The notes: generated by a model from the letters alone, not told the origin. 64,000 nt of DNA from Bacillus_I endophytica_A (GCF_026790145.1 NZ_JALAMS010000049.1:12592-76591); one strand, 5' to 3'; counted from the stretch's first letter, positions 44,506 through 53,506 are shown. Numbers and translations: made by a program.

Positions 44506-44892
44506 CTAAACAGGCATTAGTCCCAAGACGATTAGTATGAACGCAATGGTCATTAAGATCCAACTAGGATGGAGACGGCGCATTACCCAAAGAGAAATGC
44601 TGGCAGCATACAGAAAAGAGCTGCCAGCAAGTAGGCCCGTCGCGAGCTTTACATTCTGCTCGAACCAGATTGCGGCGGCGATTAAGGTAAGCCCACTAAG
44701 TAACCAGTTGAGTGTGGTGAAATGCAGAAGCAACAGCACGAGCCTTTGTAATGGAGCAGATATCCGTTCATCCGCCACAAAAACCGCCTCGATCGGCCTG
44801 ATTACCAGCCGTTGCATTAGCATTCCATGAATCACCGCCGTGCCGCCACCGATGGCCCCAGCGGCTGTCAATGCAATACTTTGCCAGTCCAT
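44506..44892 (-). CDS. Four-helix membrane protein of unknown family, G+C-rich
   Basis: The roughly 129-residue protein has four hydrophobic segments and few charged residues. It contains AIGGGTAVIHGMLMQRLVIR near the N-terminus and WVMRRLHPSW before the last helix. GGAGG at 44906-44902 fits ATG 44892 (nine-base spacer) or ATG 44898. About half of its bases are G or C, clearly more than its neighbours. Together with codons such as GCG, CGG and CTG, this suggests recent transfer from a higher-G+C organism. I do not recognise the family. Confidence 0.6.
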   Translation of the reverse strand: MDWQSIALTAAGAIGGGTAVIHGMLMQRLVIRPIEAVFVADERISAPLQRLVLLLLHFTTLNWLLSGLTLIAAAIWFEQNVKLATGLLAGSSFLYAASISLWVMRRLHPSWILMTIAFILIVLGLMPV

Positions 44893-45015
44893 ATCCATAC
44901 ACCTCCAATGAATATTATTTATGATTAAAAAATATTGAGATCTTGCATACTTTCTGAATACATTGTAATTAAACATATTAGTCTATATAAAATAAACATA
45001 TTATTATATTGTGTT

Positions 45016-45083
45016 AAAAAGTCCTCAGATTCTATTAATTCTAAGGACTTTTTGATTGCTAATTTCGATTATTATGTAAACTG
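45016..45083 (+). repeat. Dispersed hairpin-tail element overlapping a dead gene
   Basis: AAAAAGTCCT-AGA / TCT-AGGACTTTTT (45016-45053) is followed by TTATGTAAACTGGAAATATA at 45072. The tail abuts the 3' end of the leftward spore-protein pseudogene. Confidence 0.65.
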
Positions 45084-45444
45084 GAAATATATATCGAGTG
45101 TACAAATAGAAAAAGAAATAATTTGTCTTGTATCAATACCAAAAAAGGTCCAGAATCTCCTAGTCCATCTGAAGAAGGAACTATGAATACAGGAAAAACC
45201 AGAAGCTAGACCCATTCCTAAGCCATATCAATATCTTTCAGAACAAACATAATGAAATAGACCTTGGATCTACAGCAAAAGAAGTAGCAGTTTGCTGAGT
45301 TGGTGTAAATGATGGTGGAGGGGCTGTTGGAGCCTGTTGTGGATTTAATGTAGGGGATCCTCCTGGTGGCCTAGGCGGCGTTGAAGGCATCTGAGGACCA
45401 AGAAACTGTTCATATGCATAGAAATCAGTATAATTGATGTCCAT
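45084..45444 (-). pseudogene. Broken proline-rich spore-type protein
   Basis: From ATG 45444 (GGGAGATGAG upstream) the frame gives MDINYTDFYAYEQFLGPQMP, a proline-rich run and FAVDPRSISLCLF, then TGA. Beyond the stop the same frame reads KILIWLRNGSSFWFF, and after a shift RWTRRFWTFFGIDTRQIISF. Many Bacillus proteins of this kind end with CLFRYTYIWLRNG-xx-FWFYPTFVGR, a -GFRW- segment and YFGIDLR-I. Here that C-terminus is present but broken by a stop and at least one frameshift. The 74-codon open frame is thus a fragment. The exact role of the intact family, often linked to the spore surface, is not certain. Confidence 0.7.
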
Positions 45445-45595
45445 TTTATTCTCATCTCCCAAATCTTAATGATTAATATTATTAATCATTAAGATAATTT
45501 ATCTATATTTCACTAATGTTATATCTCCTTTTATAGTAAAAGTATAAATAAATTATTTAGTTTAAAACTAAATAATTAGTATTGGAGATAAGAAT

Positions 45596-46633
45596 ATGAC
45601 AGCTAAAGAAAAAAATACAATGTTATTACGCACAGAAGTTAATAAACTTTCTTCTTTTGCCTTATGGTTTGTGGGAATTGGGTTTACTTTTATTATTGCC
45701 TTAATGGGGTATGGATTGGCTAAAGTGCCTGGTTTTGATCACGTTGGGCAACTTGCCTGTGCTATTGTGATTGCTGTGATTTACCGTCAGATGTGGGGAT
45801 ATCCTGAAAGAATACGCTCAGGAATTGAATTTTCTTCAAAAAGATTATTACGTTTTGCTATTATTTTATTTGGTTTAAAGTTAAATATTGATGTAGTTAT
45901 TCATCAGGGATTAGGTCTACTAGTTCGAGATGTAGGAACCATTGTTTTTTCAATTTTCTTAACGGTTTTAATTGCTAAATGGCTAAAGGCAGATGCTTCT
46001 TTATCTCTTCTTTTAGGAATTGGAACAGGTGTTTGTGGAGCAGCTGCTATCGCAGCCGTTTCTCCGATTTTGAAAGCAAAAGAAAAAGATACGGCCATAG
46101 GGGCCGGTATAATTGCTTTAGTAGGGACAATATTTGCTATTGGATATACACTTTTAAGACCTTATATCGGATTGACAGATGTTCAATATGGCATTTGGGC
46201 AGGTGTTGGACTACATGAAATTGCACATGTAGCTTTAGCCGCAGCTCCTGGTGGACCCGATGCTTTAGCAATGGGCCTATTAGCGAAATTAGGTCGGGTC
46301 TTCCTACTTGTTCCATTAAGTTTTATCTTAATGTATTGGATGAAACGTAGTGGAAAAGTTCAGGAAGATACAAAAATTGAATTTCCCTGGTTTTTAATAG
46401 GATTCATTATGATGAGTGTTTTTGGAAGCTATGTTATAGGAAAATACATTATTATATCTAAGAATATTATGAATGATATTTCAGGTCTGACAACTTTCAT
46501 TTTAACTATGGCTATGGTGGGGTTAGGATTAAACGTAAGTTTAAAAGATCTTCGAACAAAAGCCTTTAAGCCACTGATTGCTATGTTTATCACCTCTATC
46601 TTACTATCGTTTCTTACATTCCTAATAATGTAG
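45596..46633 (+). CDS. YeiH-family putative sulfate/sulfonate-type exporter
   Basis: The 345-residue protein has about ten helices. It has the YeiH signature LLLGIGTGVCGAAAIAAVSP, an ALVGTIFAIGYTLL helix, GVGLHEIAHVALAAAPGGPDA, and MVGLGLNVSLKDLRTKA near the end. YeiH proteins are predicted exporters; in enterobacteria a partner LysR regulator (YeiE) links them to sulfite. A LysR gene also follows here. The N-terminal ATG has GGAGATAAGA ahead. The substrate in this organism is inferred only from that association. Confidence 0.85.
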   Translation: MTAKEKNTMLLRTEVNKLSSFALWFVGIGFTFIIALMGYGLAKVPGFDHVGQLACAIVIAVIYRQMWGYPERIRSGIEFSSKRLLRFAIILFGLKLNIDVVIHQGLGLLVRDVGTIVFSIFLTVLIAKWLKADASLSLLLGIGTGVCGAAAIAAVSPILKAKEKDTAIGAGIIALVGTIFAIGYTLLRPYIGLTDVQYGIWAGVGLHEIAHVALAAAPGGPDALAMGLLAKLGRVFLLVPLSFILMYWMKRSGKVQEDTKIEFPWFLIGFIMMSVFGSYVIGKYIIISKNIMNDISGLTTFILTMAMVGLGLNVSLKDLRTKAFKPLIAMFITSILLSFLTFLIM

Positions 46634-46676
46634 AGGTAAGAAACGATGTAATTAGGACTGAATAATGGTTCTTTTT

Positions 46677-46716
46677 GATGTTTTGTCTGGAATATATCTC
46701 CCATAAAACATCTTTT
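46677..46716 (+). terminator. Probable terminator of the YeiH gene
   Basis: GATGTTTT / AAAACATC with a 20-base partly paired middle and four T, 44 bases after the stop. Confidence 0.55.
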
Positions 46717-46837
46717 CAACACTCATCAATAAAAAAGTATTTCCTTCTGGAATACTTAAATTAAACAGCCTTCACTATAGATTATGAATTTTATTTTCAA
46801 TAAATCAATGAAATGAAGATATAAGGAATTTTAAAGA

Positions 46838-47028
46838 TTCATTTCACTTTTATTAGACACTAACTCTAATGCTGGAGTTCGATTTTACGAAGCTTATGCC
46901 TTAAGCAAATCTACTAATAAAGAAGTTTTCTTTATATTATATAAACAATTATCAGTTGAAGAGGATACGGAGGTTTATGAGGAGAATTAAAAGAAGCTAT
47001 AGAAACAGTTAAGAGCAAATACAACTAA
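46838..47028 (+). pseudogene. Decayed coding remnant, family unknown
   Basis: One frame reads FISLLLDTNSNAGVRFYEAY, ALSKSTNKEVFFILYKQLSV, EEDTEVYEEN and stop. A one-base shift continues as LKEAIETVKSKYN and stop. It is protein-like throughout but has no start codon or ribosome site. It is probably the end of a lost gene between the YeiH transporter and its LysR gene. Confidence 0.4.
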
Positions 47029-47166
47029 ATATTGCTGGAACAATCCCTTTAAATAGAGTACCTCAATGACTAGATTATTTAGTTAAAGAAGTATATAAAT
47101 AGAGATAGATATTTCATTAGAAGGGATTGAAATAGTATCGAATTACGACATTTAGAATATTTTTTA

Positions 47167-48060
47167 ATGGTTAGTAAAGAATTACATTTTACAAAAGCAG
47201 CTGAAAAGTTAGGCATCTCACAACCCACTTTAAGTCATCAAATTAAAATGCTTGAACAAGAGGTAGGGTATTCACTTTTTAACCGGGTTGGCAAGAAAAT
47301 TGAGCTTACTAAGGTAGGAGAAATTGTACAACGAGAAGCATTGAATATTCAAGGTTCTATACAAAGTATGTCCTCCCAAATTGCAGCATTTACGAAAGGA
47401 GAAATCGGGGAATTGAAAATTGCTGTGTTACCTGGGGAAATAACGGATTTAGTATCTACTTTATGTATTCAATTTAACCGTTTATATCCGAACATTAAGG
47501 TGTTTATTCAAACTACTGATCAGGTGGAAAAGGCTGTCCTAGAAAATCAAGCTGATTTTGGGATTGGTTTTCATCTTAATCAATATGATACGTTGCAAGT
47601 GACGAAGTTGTATGATGAAGAGTTTTATCTAATTAGTAATCAAAGTAATGGCGAGGAAATAGTTTCGTTTTCCTCTGTTTTAGATGGTCCTCTTATTTTA
47701 TTTCCAAGTAGGCATCAATGTAGAAAAATACTTGATAAAACGAGCAATGAGGTTGGCAAGCAATTAGAGCCTATTGTTGAAACGTCTAGTATTGAATCTA
47801 TTTTGAATCTAGTTCGAAATGGTATTGGTCGTAGTGTTGTTTCGCGTACATTATATGAATTTTATGACACAGAGGATATGGTTTTCCAACATATTGAAAA
47901 TCCATCTTTGACTAGAGCCGTGTATCTCGTGATGAAAAAGAATTGTTTTGTTAATTATGCAGCTCGTAAATATATTCAGTTATTAGTACGAGAAATCGAA
48001 AAGCTTGGTTTTCACATAGGGACAGATTCGATTACTTCTTTACAAAATTCTATATCATAG
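47167..48060 (+). CDS. LysR-family regulator with unusual start
   Basis: The LysR protein has helix-turn-helix LHFTKAAEKLGISQPTLSHQ and an effector domain to residue 297. Family members begin MELRHLEYFLMV. Here the same residues (ELRHLEYFLMV) are encoded directly upstream, but the initiating codon at 47137-47139 is ATC instead of ATG, with AAGGGATTGAA suitably placed before it. The first ATG in frame is 47167, which has no ribosome site and lacks ten residues of the first helix. The gene may start at ATC at low level or may have lost its start. It probably controls the YeiH gene. Confidence 0.75.
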   Translation: MVSKELHFTKAAEKLGISQPTLSHQIKMLEQEVGYSLFNRVGKKIELTKVGEIVQREALNIQGSIQSMSSQIAAFTKGEIGELKIAVLPGEITDLVSTLCIQFNRLYPNIKVFIQTTDQVEKAVLENQADFGIGFHLNQYDTLQVTKLYDEEFYLISNQSNGEEIVSFSSVLDGPLILFPSRHQCRKILDKTSNEVGKQLEPIVETSSIESILNLVRNGIGRSVVSRTLYEFYDTEDMVFQHIENPSLTRAVYLVMKKNCFVNYAARKYIQLLVREIEKLGFHIGTDSITSLQNSIS

Positions 48061-48175
48061 TTTTTATCTATCATTATCATAGAATTAATTGCATAGAACA
48101 ATGATAAATTTCTCTTTACAATCAAGATAGGTTCATAAAAATAGAACTATTAAATTGTAAAGGGGACTTTCAATT

Positions 48176-48801
48176 ATGCTTCAAGAAGTAGCAGGTATTA
48201 AAATTCCAGATTCTCGCTTGGCGAAAGATGCAGCAGATATTTTACGTGAGCATGGGAACGATTTATTGTGGAATCATTCAAATCGTGTATTTTTATTTGG
48301 GGCAGTTAATGGAAAAAAAGCGAAGCAGAATTATGATATAGAGCTGCTCTATGTCAGTGCTTTATTCCATGATTTAGGCTTAACAAAAAAGTATAGTAGT
48401 CCCGATTTACGGTTTGAAGTAGACGGTGCAAATGCAGCAAGAAGTTTTTTGCAACAGTATCAAATTCCAGATGAGTCAATTCGTCTTGTATGGGATGCGA
48501 TTGCATTGCATACGAAGAGCATAAAGAATCTGAAGTGGCCCTACTCTTTTCAGGTGTTGGTTTAGATGTGATGGGAGATGGCTTTGAACAATTTCCTGAC
48601 GACTTGTGTGAAGAAATTATAAAATCCTTCCCACGTAACCATTTCAAAAAGGAAATTATTCCAGCTTTTTATGAGGGCTTTAAACATAAGCCAGAAACTA
48701 CTTTTGGTAATATGAAAGAAGATGTTATTAAACATTTTAGACCGGAATATAAAAGTAAAAATTTCTGTCATTGTATTTTACATTCACCATGGTCAGAATA
48801 A
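48176..48801 (+). pseudogene. HD-domain phosphohydrolase gene broken by a frameshift
   Basis: ATG at 48176 (AAAGGGGA upstream) starts a frame with IPDSRLAKDAADILREHGND, H of NHSNRVFLFG, and the HD pair in VSALFHDLGLTKKY. After IALHT near 48510 the frame goes off into a short tail. The true continuation, EEHKESEVALLFSGVGLDVM and onward to TAA at 48801, lies in another frame. Relatives of about 205-210 residues have a few extra residues at this point, so a small deletion both removed codons and shifted the frame. The intact enzyme would be a metal-dependent phosphohydrolase of unknown substrate. Confidence 0.78.
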
Positions 48802-48807
48802 AAAATA

Positions 48808-48880
48808 AAAGCCGTTGAAAGCATGGTTTTCAACGGCTTTTTACGTAAGATAGTCCTTGTTATAGTAACTAATCTTACTT
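48808..48880 (+). repeat. Terminator hairpin, probable dispersed element
   Basis: AAAGCCGTTGAAA / TTTTCAACGGCTTT with T run (48808-48842) follows the HD gene directly. ACGTAAGATAGTCCTTGTTA with TAGTAACTA follows and partly matches the element tail. Confidence 0.6.
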
Positions 48881-49023
48881 AGGATATACTTTATTAATCA
48901 ATAACTTAAGGTGGTGGTAATCGAATGAATTTCTATAAACTAGTGATAAACAATACAAAGTAGGAAGAGATTAGGGGATTCATGACTAACTGTGATGTAC
49001 ATACAATTTGACGTACTAAGTAC

Positions 49024-49368
49024 ATGAAAAATGCCTATATAAGTGATGGGGATGGAGATTGGTTTTATCATTTTACAGGTTATGCAACGAATGGAAAATT
49101 AACAGATACAGGTTTTAAAAAGCAGCACGAACAAATAATGCTTAATTTTGTTAGTGTAATGGATTTATGTTATTTGTTTTTAGAGGAGAAATTGAAGAAA
49201 GGTCACAATGAAGGAACAGTAGTCAATGTAGCTTCAACTGCAGCATTTCATCCGATACGCTATATGTCGATATGTGCAGTTACAAAATCATTTGTTTTAA
49301 CTTTTACAGAAGGCCTACATAAAGAATTTAGTAAACCACTATACTTAAGATTGTCTTATATCTTATAA
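49024..49368 (+). pseudogene. Remnant of a short-chain dehydrogenase
   Basis: The middle of the frame has the SDR sequence GTVVNVASTAAFHPIRYMSI followed by CAVTKSFVLTFTEGLHKEF. The catalytic tyrosine of Y-x-x-x-K is replaced by cysteine. The Rossmann N-terminus with the glycine motif and the C-terminal quarter are missing. The first 50 residues do not match a normal SDR start. It is a fragment without function. Confidence 0.7.
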
Positions 49369-49376
49369 GTAAGGAT

Positions 49377-49634
49377 GAGTATCCCAATTATCAAGTTCCA
49401 GCTGCAGAGAAAATTCGTAAAGAAGTAAATGTTGCAACTGGAGCAGTAGGATTGATTAAAACAGGTAGACAAGCAGAAGAAATTTTAAGAAACGATCGTG
49501 CAGACTTAGTATTTATTGGACGAGAAATCTTAAAAAATCCATTCTGGGCAAGTTCAGCTGCGGAAGAATTAGGTGCGGACATCGAAATTCCTGTTCAATA
49601 TACACGCTATGGATCTCAATGGTTAACAAGCTAA
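49377..49634 (+). pseudogene. C-terminal remnant of an old-yellow-enzyme oxidoreductase (NamA-like)
   Basis: The frame reads EYPNYQVPAAEKIRKEVNVA, TGAVGLIKTGRQAEEILRND, RADLVFIGREILKNPFW, and QYTRYGSQWLTS to TAA. This is the C-terminal quarter of NADPH dehydrogenase NamA/YqjM (TGAVGLI, ADL-x-FIGRE-L-NP). The other three quarters, including the FMN-binding start, are missing. It joins directly to the SDR fragment, which points to a deletion that fused two unrelated genes. Confidence 0.75.
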
Positions 49635-49646
49635 ACAATATAAAGA

Positions 49647-49718
49647 AAAAAGCGTGAACCTATTATCATTCAATAGGTTTACGCTTTTTTCTGCTGATAA
49701 TTTAGCTTATGTAAACTA
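49647..49718 (+). repeat. Dispersed hairpin-tail element
   Basis: AAAAAAGCGT-AACCTATT / AATAGGTT-ACGCTTTTTT (49647-49690) is followed by TTATGTAAACTAAAAATGAA at 49707, then TAGAGGATAGTACAAAAAA. The tail continues 20-30 bases in common with the copy at 16488. Confidence 0.8.
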
Positions 49719-49850
49719 AAAATGAATAGAGGATAGTACAAAAAATAGTCTTTAAAGTCATCAATCTATGACCTATTTTCGAAAACTTACATTATAAATA
49801 GCTTTCTACACAAGACAATAATATAATGATAGGAAAAAAGGATGCATATC

Positions 49851-51239
49851 ATGCCAATTAATTCTTTTGAAAATTATCCGATGAGCTGGAAGCCATCAAT
49901 TGATAAAACTAGAAAACCCATTTATCAAGGACTTGCAAGTCAGTTACAACAAGACACCTTAAATGAAATTCTATTACCTGGAACAAAACTTCCTCCCCAA
50001 CGAGAACTGGCTGATTATTTAGATTTAAATGTTAGTACCATTTCAAAAGCCTTTAAAGTGTGTGAGTTAAAGGGGTTGTTAAGTGCAACAGTAGGAAGTG
50101 GCACATTTGTATCATATGATGCAGTATCAAATGCGTATTTGCTCGAAGATACAAAGCCGAATCATTTAATTGAAATGGGAGCAACACTCCCAGATGATGC
50201 TTCTTACGAACCCTTACTACTCCAACTGAAAAGCATGTTACAAGAGACAGACTATGAGAAATGGTTTGGTTACGGTCGAGCAGGCGAAAGCCTTTGGCAA
50301 AAGGATGCAGCTGTAAAGCTGATTAGAAGAGGTGGATTTGAAACAACTGTTGATCACATTTTATTTGCAAAAGGTGGTCAAAATGCGATTGCGGCCACAC
50401 TGGCAAGTCTTTGTCAGCCTGGAGATCGTATTGGTGTGGATCAGCATACTTATCCAGGTTTAAAAACGGTTGCAGCGATGCTTAATGTGCAAATCGTACC
50501 CATAAAATCAGGGAACAATGGAATGAGTCCACCTGCCTTTGAGTATGCTTGTAAAAATGACAATATTAAAGGTCTTTATCTAATCCCAGATTATCATAAT
50601 CCAACAACTCGCTCCATGTCTATTGAGAATCGAAAAGCAATTGCAGCCATTTCTAAAAAATACAATCAGTTCATTATTGAAGATGCATCGTATCATCTCC
50701 TTAACGAAAAACCACTTCCAGCACTCGCATCATTTGCACCAGAACAGGTCATTTATATTGCGAGTCTATCAAAATCAATTGCACCAGGGTTACGGTTAGC
50801 CTACGTGACTGTACCAAATCAATACAAGGAGTCCCTTTCAAGGGCGCTTTATAATTTAAATATATCCGTTTCTCCATTATTAGCAGAATTGACAGCACGT
50901 ATTATTGTATCTAATCAGTTTGAAATTCTAATTAAGAGTCATCAAGAACAAACTGTTAAGAGAAACCAAGTTGTGAATCGATATTTAGCAGACTATACAT
51001 GTTTGGGTGTTGAAACAGGCATTTTCCGTTGGTTACTCTTACCTGGTAAAATCAAGGGAGCCGAATTCGAAAAGTTGGCTGCCAATCAGGGAGTTCAAGT
51101 ATACGCAGCTGAACGTTTTGTAGTTGGAAATAGTTGTCCGGAACGGGCTGTGAGGGTTTCTGTCTGTGCACCAGAGACAATTGAAGAGCTTGAGAGAGGA
51201 TTGGTTATCCTTGAACGTTTACTAAAAGCTATTACTTAA
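49851..51239 (+). CDS. MocR/GntR-type regulator with aminotransferase domain
   Basis: The 462-residue protein joins a GntR winged helix (about 20-90; LPPQRELADYLDLNVSTISK) to a fold-type I aminotransferase domain. The latter carries DYHNPTTRSMS, EDASYH, and the PLP lysine in ASLSKSIAPGLRLAYV. MocR proteins use PLP as a sensor cofactor and activate or repress amino-acid, vitamin B6 or transport genes. ATG at 49851 has AAAAAAGG nine bases before; ATG at 49842 is an alternative. An MFS transporter gene follows after a terminator and is the likely target. Confidence 0.88.
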   Translation: MPINSFENYPMSWKPSIDKTRKPIYQGLASQLQQDTLNEILLPGTKLPPQRELADYLDLNVSTISKAFKVCELKGLLSATVGSGTFVSYDAVSNAYLLEDTKPNHLIEMGATLPDDASYEPLLLQLKSMLQETDYEKWFGYGRAGESLWQKDAAVKLIRRGGFETTVDHILFAKGGQNAIAATLASLCQPGDRIGVDQHTYPGLKTVAAMLNVQIVPIKSGNNGMSPPAFEYACKNDNIKGLYLIPDYHNPTTRSMSIENRKAIAAISKKYNQFIIEDASYHLLNEKPLPALASFAPEQVIYIASLSKSIAPGLRLAYVTVPNQYKESLSRALYNLNISVSPLLAELTARIIVSNQFEILIKSHQEQTVKRNQVVNRYLADYTCLGVETGIFRWLLLPGKIKGAEFEKLAANQGVQVYAAERFVVGNSCPERAVRVSVCAPETIEELERGLVILERLLKAIT

Positions 51240-51247
51240 TATTGTTC

Positions 51248-51279
51248 GCCATACAATTATTATATTGTATGGCTTTTTT
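51248..51279 (+). terminator. Terminator of the MocR gene
   Basis: GCCATACAAT / ATTGTATGGC with a 6-base loop and six T, nine bases past the stop. Confidence 0.92.
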
Positions 51280-51356
51280 GTGCGTGTTATGATGATTCAA
51301 ATCCGATTAAAAGAAGATGGGAAATATATTAATTTCCTAGAAAGGTAGGTTAGGCT

Positions 51357-52652
51357 ATGCTACAAACAGGTGATGTAAAAAAGTTAGACGCTCCGTCATC
51401 TCGATTACAAAGCTATATTCGTTCTCCTAAAAAACAACAACAATTATATAAGAGAACACTAATTGTTGTTGTTCTATCCCAAATTTTTGGAGGCGCAGGG
51501 CTCGCAGCAGGAATCACCGTAGGAGCACTCATAGCTCAAGATATGTTAGGTACAGATAGTGTAACAGGTATTCCAACTGCATTATTTACTTTAGGATCAG
51601 CAGGAGCTGCTCTACTTGTAGGACGACTTTCTCAGCGGTTTGGGCGTCGTTCTGGACTTGCCGGTGGTTTTTTGACTGGTGGTATTGGTGCCATTGGCGT
51701 CGTTATTTCAGCATTAACAAATAGCATTGGTCTTTTATTTGCTTCACTGCTGATTTACGGAGCTGGAACGGCTACAAACCTACAGGCACGTTACGCAGGA
51801 ACAGACTTGGCAAATTCAACACAAAGAGCGAAGGCAATTAGTATGGCCATGGTTTCCACTACATTTGGTGCTGTTGCAAGTCCAAACCTTGTAGATGTGA
51901 TGGGAGAGTTTGCTATATCCATTGGAGTACCTGCTTTAGCTGGACCATTTATATTAGCTGCAGTGGCTTATATACTTGCTGGTTTAGTTCTATTCATTTT
52001 CCTTCGCCCTGATCCACTCGTTGTTGCTAATGCAATATTAGAGGTTCAAAATACAACCGATAATACACCTTCAGAATTAAGTTCTCATTCGTTATCAACA
52101 AATAAAAAAGGTATTTTTGCTGGGTCTGCAGTTATGGTCCTTACTCAATTCGTTATGATTGCCATTATGACGATGACACCCATACATATGGGACACCATG
52201 GCCATGGACTGAATGAGGTAGGGCTTGTCATCAGCTTTCACGTAGCTGCTATGTATCTTCCCTCTTTAGTAACTGGTTTTCTTGTTGATAAGATTGGACG
52301 TACTACTATGGCCATTGCTTCAGGAATTACACTATTAGCTTCGGGGCTTCTAGCTGCTATGGGACCTGCTGATTCAATGGGGGTACTCATTACAGCGCTG
52401 GTATTACTAGGATTGGGTTGGAACTTTGGGTTAATTAGTGGCACAGCAATCATTGTGGACGCAACTTCATCTTCTACACGAGCTAAAACGCAAGGTTCTG
52501 TAGATGTTTTAGTGGCTTTATCAGGAGCATTAGGAGGAGGCGTGTCTGGAATGGTAGTAGCCCATTCTAGTTATGCAGCTCTTTCCATTATTGGTGCTAT
52601 TCTTTCATTAGTACTTATTCCGGCTATTATTTGGGCAACTCATAATAAATAA
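51357..52652 (+). CDS. Major facilitator superfamily transporter
   Basis: The 431-residue, twelve-helix transporter has the MFS loop 2-3 signature GRLSQRFGRRSGLAGG and the matching FLVDKIGRTTMAIASG between helices 8 and 9. The N-terminal tail of 30 residues is basic and cytoplasmic. A central loop with many S and T residues separates the halves. Substrate is unknown; the MocR gene upstream suggests an amino-acid-like compound or a drug. ATG at 51357 has GGTAGGTTAGG. Confidence 0.88.
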   Translation: MLQTGDVKKLDAPSSRLQSYIRSPKKQQQLYKRTLIVVVLSQIFGGAGLAAGITVGALIAQDMLGTDSVTGIPTALFTLGSAGAALLVGRLSQRFGRRSGLAGGFLTGGIGAIGVVISALTNSIGLLFASLLIYGAGTATNLQARYAGTDLANSTQRAKAISMAMVSTTFGAVASPNLVDVMGEFAISIGVPALAGPFILAAVAYILAGLVLFIFLRPDPLVVANAILEVQNTTDNTPSELSSHSLSTNKKGIFAGSAVMVLTQFVMIAIMTMTPIHMGHHGHGLNEVGLVISFHVAAMYLPSLVTGFLVDKIGRTTMAIASGITLLASGLLAAMGPADSMGVLITALVLLGLGWNFGLISGTAIIVDATSSSTRAKTQGSVDVLVALSGALGGGVSGMVVAHSSYAALSIIGAILSLVLIPAIIWATHNK

Positions 52653-52781
52653 TATTAATGATTAAATTTCTAACACAGGCTCACTCATTTTTATTTTATT
52701 CTTATCTATTCTACACTCCTTCCTAATTTCAATCTCATTATTTATAATGAGAATAACAATTTTAATTAATTAGGTGATAAG

Positions 52782-53327
52782 ATGAAAAATAAAGTAGAAG
52801 TTTTAATGCACCCAGTAAGAATGAAGATTTGTCAAGCCTTAATGAGGAATAAGGAAAATGGATTGACACCATTAGAAATGGTAGAAGTTATTGAGGATGT
52901 TCCTAGGGCAACTCTATATAGACATATACAGGTTATGGTTGATTCAGGAATCTTACGTGTTATCAAAGAGAAGAAAGTAAAATCTGTTTCTGAGAAATAT
53001 TACGCTTTAAATGAAGAAGAAGCATTACTTAACGGAGAAGAGTGGAAAAAAGCCACTGGCAAAGAGAAATTAGACTATGTTTCTTACTACCAAGTATTGC
53101 TTATGACACAATACCAAAATTATCTTAAGAAATTGGAAGAACAGAATAGACAGGAGGATGGTGCTACTTTTTCTCTAGTAGAATTGAAAATAGATGAGGA
53201 ACACTTTATTAATTTTCAAAACGAGTTAAATACCTTAATGAACAAATATTATGATATGGCGCTTAATAAGAACACAAAAGATACTCCAGTTCGTACCATT
53301 GCCCTTACTATTATTCCGGATGCCTAA
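52782..53327 (+). CDS. Winged-helix regulator of the ArsR/YdfF type
   Basis: The 181-residue protein has an N-terminal winged helix (about 1-85) with HPVRMKICQALMRNKENGLT and VPRATLYRHIQVMVDSGILR. A C-terminal alpha/beta domain of about 90 residues follows. It is similar in layout to the YdfF-like helix-turn-helix proteins, which often control an adjacent MFS pump. Start ATG at 52782 has TAGGTGATAAG. The MFS gene ends 130 bases before it on the same strand. Confidence 0.82.
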   Translation: MKNKVEVLMHPVRMKICQALMRNKENGLTPLEMVEVIEDVPRATLYRHIQVMVDSGILRVIKEKKVKSVSEKYYALNEEEALLNGEEWKKATGKEKLDYVSYYQVLLMTQYQNYLKKLEEQNRQEDGATFSLVELKIDEEHFINFQNELNTLMNKYYDMALNKNTKDTPVRTIALTIIPDA

Positions 53328-53362
53328 ATATATTAATTTTATACAGATATTAGAGGGTTCTC

Positions 53363-53406
53363 ATCATACAAAAAGTCATTATTTAAATAATGACTTTTTG
53401 TATGAT
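53363..53406 (+). terminator. Perfect 44-base palindromic terminator
   Basis: ATCATACAAAAAGTCATTAT is repeated exactly in reverse complement around the centre. It lies 36 bases after the winged-helix gene and can work on both strands. Confidence 0.85.
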
Positions 53407-53480
53407 CTCTATTTCTATTTATACTTTTCTATGTAAATTAAAACTTCCTCTACATTAAATAACTGTTCATAAAACACCAT

Positions 53481-53506
53481 GTCCGTAAAAGTATACTTTT
53501 GCGGAC
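53481..53506. repeat. GTCCGTAAAAGTA palindrome
   Basis: GTCCGTAAAAGTA and TACTTTTGCGGAC form a 26-base palindrome with one mismatch pair. Related copies are at 62118-62141, 9390-9404, 44179-44196 and 32827-32842; the last two lead into hairpin-tail elements. Confidence 0.7.

Noticed and set aside
44935..45186. Forward open frame of 83 codons
   Set aside because: It is the shadow of the spore-protein pseudogene and the hairpin-tail element on the other strand.
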